A stretch of DNA of 10,766 nucleotides, taken from an uncultured Lachnospiraceae bacterium. Lineage in GTDB: Bacteria; Bacillota; Clostridia; Lachnospirales; Lachnospiraceae. The notes under the pieces are model-generated. The model made no database searches. It was not told the origin of the DNA and saw only the letters and a program-made list of their open reading frames with translations. The DNA lies in contig CAMWYL010000082.1 in assembly GCA_947178465.1 (NCBI GenBank), positions 1 to 10,766 on the forward strand, written 5' to 3'. Shown here in pieces: positions 6,834 to 10,766 of this stretch (the first letter of the stretch is position 1; the number at the start of each line of letters is the position of its first letter). Made by a program: the position numbers and the translations under genes.

Positions 6834-8660
6834 CTATTCCACCGTAACCGACTTTGCGAGGTTTCTCGGCTTATCCACGTCACAGCCCTTTCCGACCGCC
6901 ACATAATACCCAAACAATTGCAGCGGGATAATCGCCAATGAGTTTGCAAAATACGGATTTGTACTCGGAATGTAAATCACATAATCCGCAGCCTTTTCGA
7001 TATCGGTATTGCCCTCGTTTGTCACTGCGAGCACAAAGGCGCCTCTCGCCTTAACCTCCACCATGTTGCTGAGCGTTTTCTGAAACAGCTTATCCTGAGT
7101 GGCCACAGCGGCAACCAGTGTCCCCTCCTCAATCAGGGAAATTGTGCCATGCTTCAGCTCACCGGCTGCATAGGCCTCCGAATGGATATAGGAGATTTCC
7201 TTCAGCTTCAGAGAGCCCTCCATGGATATCGCATAGTCGATACCTCTTCCGACAAAGAACACATCCTTCGCCGCAACATAACGGTTTGCAAACTTCTGTA
7301 TTTTCTTCTTGTTCGACAGCAGCATCTCAATCTGCTCCGGAAGCCGCTTCAGATCCTCAAGCATATGTTGGAACGCTTCCTCCTCCAGCTTTCCGCGCAC
7401 CTTGGCAAACTTCATGGCCAGCAGATAGAGCGCGATCAACTGCGCGCTGTAGGCCTTTGTCGTCGCCACGGCGATTTCCGGACCTGCCCATGTATACATG
7501 ACATTGTCCGCCTCCCGCGCGATGGAGCTTCCTACCACGTTCACAATCCCAAGCACCTTATGTCCGCGCTTCTGCGATTCCCGAAGTGCCGCCAGTGTGT
7601 CGGCAGTCTCTCCGGACTGACTGATAACAATAACCATCGTCCCATCCTCCAGAATCGGGTCGCGATACCGGAACTCACTTGCGACGTCCACCTCCACGGG
7701 GATTCTGGCAATGCCTTCAATCACGTATTTTGCGGTCACGCCGGTATGATACGCGGAGCCGCAGGCCACGATGTAGATTTTGCGAATGCTCTGAATTTCC
7801 TCGTCACTCATGCCAAGCTCCTCAATGACAATGTCGCCGTCCTTTAACCTTGGCATCAGCGTATCGGTCACGGTTTTGGGCTGCTCATACATCTCCTTGA
7901 GCATGAAATGCTCATATCCGCCCTTCTCAGCCGCGTCGGAATCCCACTCGATTGTGACGGGCTCTTTGGTAATCTCCTCCTCATCTACGGTATAGAAATG
8001 CATGTGATCCGCACGCAGGCGCACCACTTCCTGATTTTCTATAAAGTAGACCTTTCTCGTGTATTTCAATATTGCCGGAACGTCCGAAGCGATAAAGCAA
8101 CCGTTCTCATTCTGTCCGACGATCAACGGGCTGTCCTTACGCACCGCAAAGATTTCATCCGGATGCTCCGCAAAGATAATCCCAAGCGCATAGGAGCCTT
8201 GAACGCGGTGCATAACCTTTGTGATGGCCTCAAGCGGATTCCCCTTATAGTAATAATCTATCAGGTGAGCCAGCACCTCGGTATCCGTCTCGGACGTAAA
8301 CTGATAGCCCCTTGAAATCAGCTTTTCCTTGAGCGGCAGATAATTCTCAATAATCCCGTTGTGGACAACAGCAATCGTCTCATTCATGTTATAATGCGGG
8401 TGAGCATTTTCATTGCTCGGCGCACCATGTGTCGCCCATCTTGTATGTCCGATACCGACTACTCCGGGCATGGTCGCCCCATCATGCGTCAGCTCCTCCA
8501 ATACCTTTAACCGCCCGGCTGATTTTGTGATCTGTATCCTCTCTCCGTCGAAAACCGCCATTCCGGCCGAATCATATCCTCTGTATTCAAGCTTCGCAAG
8601 TCCCTCCAAAATCACGGGGGCTGCAGCATGCGTTCCAATATAACCGACTATTCCACACAT
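6834..8660 (-). CDS. glmS: Glutamine--fructose-6-phosphate aminotransferase (isomerizing)
   Basis: GlmS converts fructose-6-phosphate and glutamine to glucosamine-6-phosphate and glutamate, the entry step to UDP-GlcNAc for peptidoglycan and wall polymers; it is cytosolic. At 608 residues it is full length. The N-terminal Ntn glutaminase domain begins MCGIVGYIG, with Cys2 the nucleophile once Met is removed, then RGYDSAG (27-33), GHTRWATHG (71-79), HNGIIEN (100-106) and SETDTE (123-128). Two SIS isomerase domains follow: the first with IVACGSAYHTG (297-307) and VISQSGETADT (345-355), the second with VGRGIDYAISMEG (470-482) and SEAYAAGELKHG (494-505). The C-terminal tail DKPRNLAKSVTVE is the conserved sugar-site closing segment. 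GAAAGGAG lies 12 nt before the ATG. The gap to the upstream glycosyltransferase is 31 nt, too short to contain a glmS ribozyme. Confidence 0.98.
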   Translation of the reverse strand: MCGIVGYIGTHAAAPVILEGLAKLEYRGYDSAGMAVFDGERIQITKSAGRLKVLEELTHDGATMPGVVGIGHTRWATHGAPSNENAHPHYNMNETIAVVHNGIIENYLPLKEKLISRGYQFTSETDTEVLAHLIDYYYKGNPLEAITKVMHRVQGSYALGIIFAEHPDEIFAVRKDSPLIVGQNENGCFIASDVPAILKYTRKVYFIENQEVVRLRADHMHFYTVDEEEITKEPVTIEWDSDAAEKGGYEHFMLKEMYEQPKTVTDTLMPRLKDGDIVIEELGMSDEEIQSIRKIYIVACGSAYHTGVTAKYVIEGIARIPVEVDVASEFRYRDPILEDGTMVIVISQSGETADTLAALRESQKRGHKVLGIVNVVGSSIAREADNVMYTWAGPEIAVATTKAYSAQLIALYLLAMKFAKVRGKLEEEAFQHMLEDLKRLPEQIEMLLSNKKKIQKFANRYVAAKDVFFVGRGIDYAISMEGSLKLKEISYIHSEAYAAGELKHGTISLIEEGTLVAAVATQDKLFQKTLSNMVEVKARGAFVLAVTNEGNTDIEKAADYVIYIPSTNPYFANSLAIIPLQLFGYYVAVGKGCDVDKPRNLAKSVTVE

Positions 8661-8691
8661 ATTTTAAACCGGCTCCTTTCTCACCTTAATT

Positions 8692-9624
8692 TTAAGTCCA
8701 ATATCGCTTACCGGAACTGCACCATTTTATTATACCATACGGAAGTCGTTTATAGTGCGTTCCGAGTAAATATCCCATATATTTACAACCGCTTGACACG
8801 ATCAGATAGGGTATGAGCCTTGTATTTCCCGTTTTGCGCAAATGTTTTGCGGTATCCTTCACCAGCCGCACGCCCTCGCTCTCCGAGGAAATTCCCGCAA
8901 AGACCTCCGGATGCTCCGCCTGCGACACACCCAGATCAAAATTCCTCCGAAACTGCTGCATGCAGGTATAATTATGCGAGTGAAATACCTCTGCCTCTGC
9001 CGCGTAAGCAATCTGATACCCTGCCTTTACCGCCTTTGCCGCATAGAGCATATCTTCGTTAAAAATCGCCCTTTTCACAAAACCGCCCAGCGCGTCAAAG
9101 GTCCTTCTGTCATAGGCGGCGCACACATTCGAGCACATAAAGGTCTTGATTCCCAGCCTTTCCATATCCGCTTGGGACTTCAGCACCGGCTCGGCAGGAT
9201 AGTTGAAGCCCCTTGTAAACCGCTCTATTTCCCTGCAATCAGGATAGGGAAGCTGCCTTGCATAGGCAACTGCCACCTTCTGCTCCTGCGTAAGCGCGGC
9301 TGTCAGCTTCTCAAGCAGCGTTTCATCCACCGGCAGGGCATCCTGCGTCATACAGACAAAAATATCCGCCTTGGAGTATCGGACCGCCTTTGTCCGGGTT
9401 CCCGCATGGTCAAATTCCCGCTCGGAGACATGGCGCACTTCAATGTTTTTGTATTTCTCCAAAAACCCCGTTCCGTAAAAAAGCGCGTTAAAATACTTCT
9501 CCTCGGTATTCATAATAATCAGCCTGTTCATGGGACAGATCTGCTTCTCAAGCGCCTCAATCAGCTGAAATACCTGCTTTTGCGGCTTATAGGTCAATAG
9601 GATAACGTCTACGCTCTGCTGCAT
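8692..9624 (-). CDS. Family 2 glycosyltransferase, rhamnosyltransferase-like
   Basis: A 310-residue GT-A fold glycosyltransferase that transfers an activated sugar, most likely onto an envelope glycan. It opens with the nucleotide-binding strand VDVILLTYKP (5-14). FDHAGTRTKAV (71-81) and CMTQDALP (91-98, Asp95 at the DxD position) resemble bacterial rhamnosyltransferases such as those of O-antigen or rhamnan synthesis. NEDMLYAAKAVKAGY (189-203) carries the Glu-Asp acceptor/catalytic motif, and VFHSHNYT (213-220) is another block common in these enzymes. There is no signal peptide or long membrane segment, so it should act at the cytoplasmic face. The donor and acceptor cannot be read from sequence; rhamnose is an inference from the motifs. 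It sits between an LCP ligase and glmS, which fits wall or capsular polysaccharide assembly. Start chosen by GGAGGG 5 nt upstream. Confidence 0.87.
   Translation of the reverse strand: MQQSVDVILLTYKPQKQVFQLIEALEKQICPMNRLIIMNTEEKYFNALFYGTGFLEKYKNIEVRHVSEREFDHAGTRTKAVRYSKADIFVCMTQDALPVDETLLEKLTAALTQEQKVAVAYARQLPYPDCREIERFTRGFNYPAEPVLKSQADMERLGIKTFMCSNVCAAYDRRTFDALGGFVKRAIFNEDMLYAAKAVKAGYQIAYAAEAEVFHSHNYTCMQQFRRNFDLGVSQAEHPEVFAGISSESEGVRLVKDTAKHLRKTGNTRLIPYLIVSSGCKYMGYLLGTHYKRLPYGIIKWCSSGKRYWT
8729..8739 (-). promoter_or_regulatory. glmS: Possible extended -10 promoter for glmS inside the glycosyltransferase 3' end
   Basis: The minus strand reads TATGGTATAAT, a perfect TATAAT preceded by the TGn of an extended -10 element. 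The -35 region at 16-18 nt spacing does not match TTGACA. Transcription would start near 8722 and leave a leader of about 62 nt before the glmS ATG. The bases also encode residues near the end of the glycosyltransferase, so a chance match is possible. Confidence 0.4.
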
Positions 9625-9629
9625 GCCAA

Positions 9630-9635
9630 CCCTCC
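9630..9635 (-). promoter_or_regulatory. Start-deciding ribosome binding site of the glycosyltransferase
   Basis: GGAGGG lies 5 nt before the ATG at 9624. The frame can be extended to a TTG at 9654, but that codon has no Shine-Dalgarno and lies inside the terminator T-tract, so the start is set at 9624. Confidence 0.85.
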
Positions 9636-9652
9636 GGTATCGTAAATTAGGC

Positions 9653-9678
9653 AAAAAGGGCCGTTATGACACGACCCT
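9653..9678 (-). terminator. Rho-independent terminator after the LCP gene
   Basis: Read on the minus strand, AGGGTCGT and ACGGCCCT pair in an 8-bp stem with one G-T wobble, closing a 6-nt loop (GTCATA), followed by a short run of T. It begins 21 nt after the LCP stop codon. The U-tract is short (five T including the last stem base), so termination may be incomplete. It ends only 28 nt before the glycosyltransferase ATG. Confidence 0.75.
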
Positions 9679-9699
9679 GTTGGTTCTTTGTGTACTGCA

Positions 9700-10766
9700 T
9701 TATTGACTTGGAGCGCTGACACCGGTATCCGAGACAATCTTCTGACTGCACTTCTTAACGGTCTCTGACGGATTCCAATCCTCGTCAAACAGGAATTTGT
9801 GCAGCTCAATGACATTTTTCTCCAAATCCACCGGAATGACAACGCTGGCCTTGCCGACACGTCCGGTCTGCACACTGTCCGCAAACGGGAAGCCGGCCGT
9901 GGGACCAATCTCATAGCTGCCAATGTCGGCGAGCAGCGATAAAATCTCCGGAAGGTCAAGGGAGGTCGCAATCTCCGGGAAGACCGCATCCGCAATCTGA
10001 TTCAGCGTTGCAGGATTAAGCGTCATCGCCTTTCTCGCCGTCTTCTCCAGCACGGTTCTCTGCCGCTCGGTACGCTGAAAATCGTCCCCGACATAACGGA
10101 TACGGCAGTATGCCGTTGCCTGAAGACCGTTTAGTGTCTGGAGACCGGCATGCTCCACCGGCTTGTAATACTTATACAAAGGATTGTTGGGATCCGGAAT
10201 ATAGTTCGGCTCTCCTTTTGCATTCAAGGTTCCGTCCGGCTTGCCGCACATGCTGACCTGATAGCTGTTGAGATGGTCAATCTCATTCTCCTTGACATCA
10301 ATCTCAATACCGCCGACCGCGTTGATAACATCCACCAGTCCCTCAAAACCTACGGTCACAAAATCCGTGATATTCATATCCAGATTCATGTTCAGCATAC
10401 TCAGCGCCTGCTGCGGACCGCCCTTGGAGTAGGCTGCGTTCGCCTTGTTATAGCTGTCGGTACCCATATTCAGCCATGTATCACGATAAACGGACACCAG
10501 CCGAACCTCCTTCGTGTCAAGGTTGATGGAAGCAATCATAATAACATCCGTCCGGGTTGCCTTGTCGAGCTGCTTATCCCGCGAATCGACACCAAAGAGG
10601 GCGATATTGCGGTAGCCCTTCATGGCACCGGTCTCCTCCTGCTCCTTTACCTCCTGGCTGATCTGTACATCCGCATCATCTATGGTGATCACTTTGATGT
10701 TGCTCGCCTTCCGGAAGCCCCAAAATACTCCCACAAGTATCTTAAGTACAAATATTTCAGAGATAA
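9700..10766 (-). CDS. LytR-CpsA-Psr (LCP) family glycopolymer ligase, 5'-partial
   Basis: LCP enzymes act outside the membrane and transfer lipid-linked glycopolymers such as teichoic acids or capsule onto peptidoglycan. Counting from the GTG at 10734 as residue 1, the family blocks are visible in order: ALFGVDSRD (about 45-53), RTDVIMIASIN (61-71), SVYRDTWL (81-88), DFVTVGFEGLVDVINAVGG (124-142) and the arginine-rich stretch from CRIRYVGDDFQRTERQR (210-226). These hold the conserved Asp and Arg residues that bind the phosphate/pyrophosphate. A loop of about 35 residues (roughly 160-195, rich in Pro, Asn, Gly and Tyr) precedes the GLQTLNG block and looks longer than usual. The frame stays open from the GTG to the window edge, reads a hydrophobic IFVLKILVGVFWGF segment, and the GTG has no Shine-Dalgarno, so I take the gene as truncated by the window and this segment as the end of its membrane anchor. 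Stop TAA at 9702-9700, followed by a terminator. Confidence 0.9.
   Translation of the reverse strand, partial: ISEIFVLKILVGVFWGFRKASNIKVITIDDADVQISQEVKEQEETGAMKGYRNIALFGVDSRDKQLDKATRTDVIMIASINLDTKEVRLVSVYRDTWLNMGTDSYNKANAAYSKGGPQQALSMLNMNLDMNITDFVTVGFEGLVDVINAVGGIEIDVKENEIDHLNSYQVSMCGKPDGTLNAKGEPNYIPDPNNPLYKYYKPVEHAGLQTLNGLQATAYCRIRYVGDDFQRTERQRTVLEKTARKAMTLNPATLNQIADAVFPEIATSLDLPEILSLLADIGSYEIGPTAGFPFADSVQTGRVGKASVVIPVDLEKNVIELHKFLFDEDWNPSETVKKCSQKIVSDTGVSAPSQ

Noticed and set aside
8680..8698. Short AT-rich palindrome (CTTAA-AA-TTAAG) before glmS as an operator
   Set aside because: Arms of five bases with a two-base centre in AT-rich DNA are easily due to chance, and it overlaps the upstream stop codon.
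9625..9654. TTG start of the glycosyltransferase adding ten residues
   Set aside because: No Shine-Dalgarno, and the start would lie in the terminator T-tract; GGAGGG fits the ATG at 9624.

Overview
The window looks like a chromosomal segment from a low-to-mid GC Firmicute, most likely a clostridium of the Lachnospiraceae type. The grounds are strong AGGAGG-like ribosome binding sites, an LCP-family wall ligase, a YczE-type membrane protein, and a large TPR/DUF4037/DUF4125-like protein of a kind I associate with these bacteria. The genus is not determined. All eight genes lie on the minus strand, so transcription runs from high to low coordinates. There are no mobile elements, rRNA, tRNA or CRISPR arrays, and almost no non-coding DNA: the longest gene-free stretch is about 75 bases.

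In transcription order: (1) a 5'-truncated LytR-CpsA-Psr (LCP) ligase, open to the right window edge; (2) a hairpin terminator; (3) a family 2 glycosyltransferase whose RBS places its start at 9624; (4) glmS, which makes glucosamine-6-phosphate; (5) a membrane-anchored HtrA-type serine protease with one PDZ domain; (6) a long, divergent ClpX-type AAA+ unfoldase; (7) a YczE-like membrane protein that overlaps the ClpX gene by 11 nt; (8) a class I SAM-dependent methyltransferase; (9) a 775-residue protein with N-terminal TPRs, an acidic repeat-bearing linker, a nucleotidyltransferase-like DUF4037 region and a DUF4125-like C-terminal block.

From the glycosyltransferase onward the genes are 11 nt overlapping to 39 nt apart, with no visible terminator between them, so they probably form one operon, perhaps with an internal promoter before glmS. 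The first half is about the envelope: LCP ligation of glycopolymers, sugar transfer and amino-sugar supply. The middle is protein quality control: HtrA outside the membrane and a ClpX-like unfoldase inside. The last three genes have no assignable specific function and are tightly coupled to the ClpX gene.

The best candidates for undescribed biology are the ClpX-like protein, which keeps the ClpP-docking IGF tripeptide but has lost the RKH-loop signature and carries long N-terminal and linker extensions, and the TPR/NTase-like protein encoded downstream in the same gene run.
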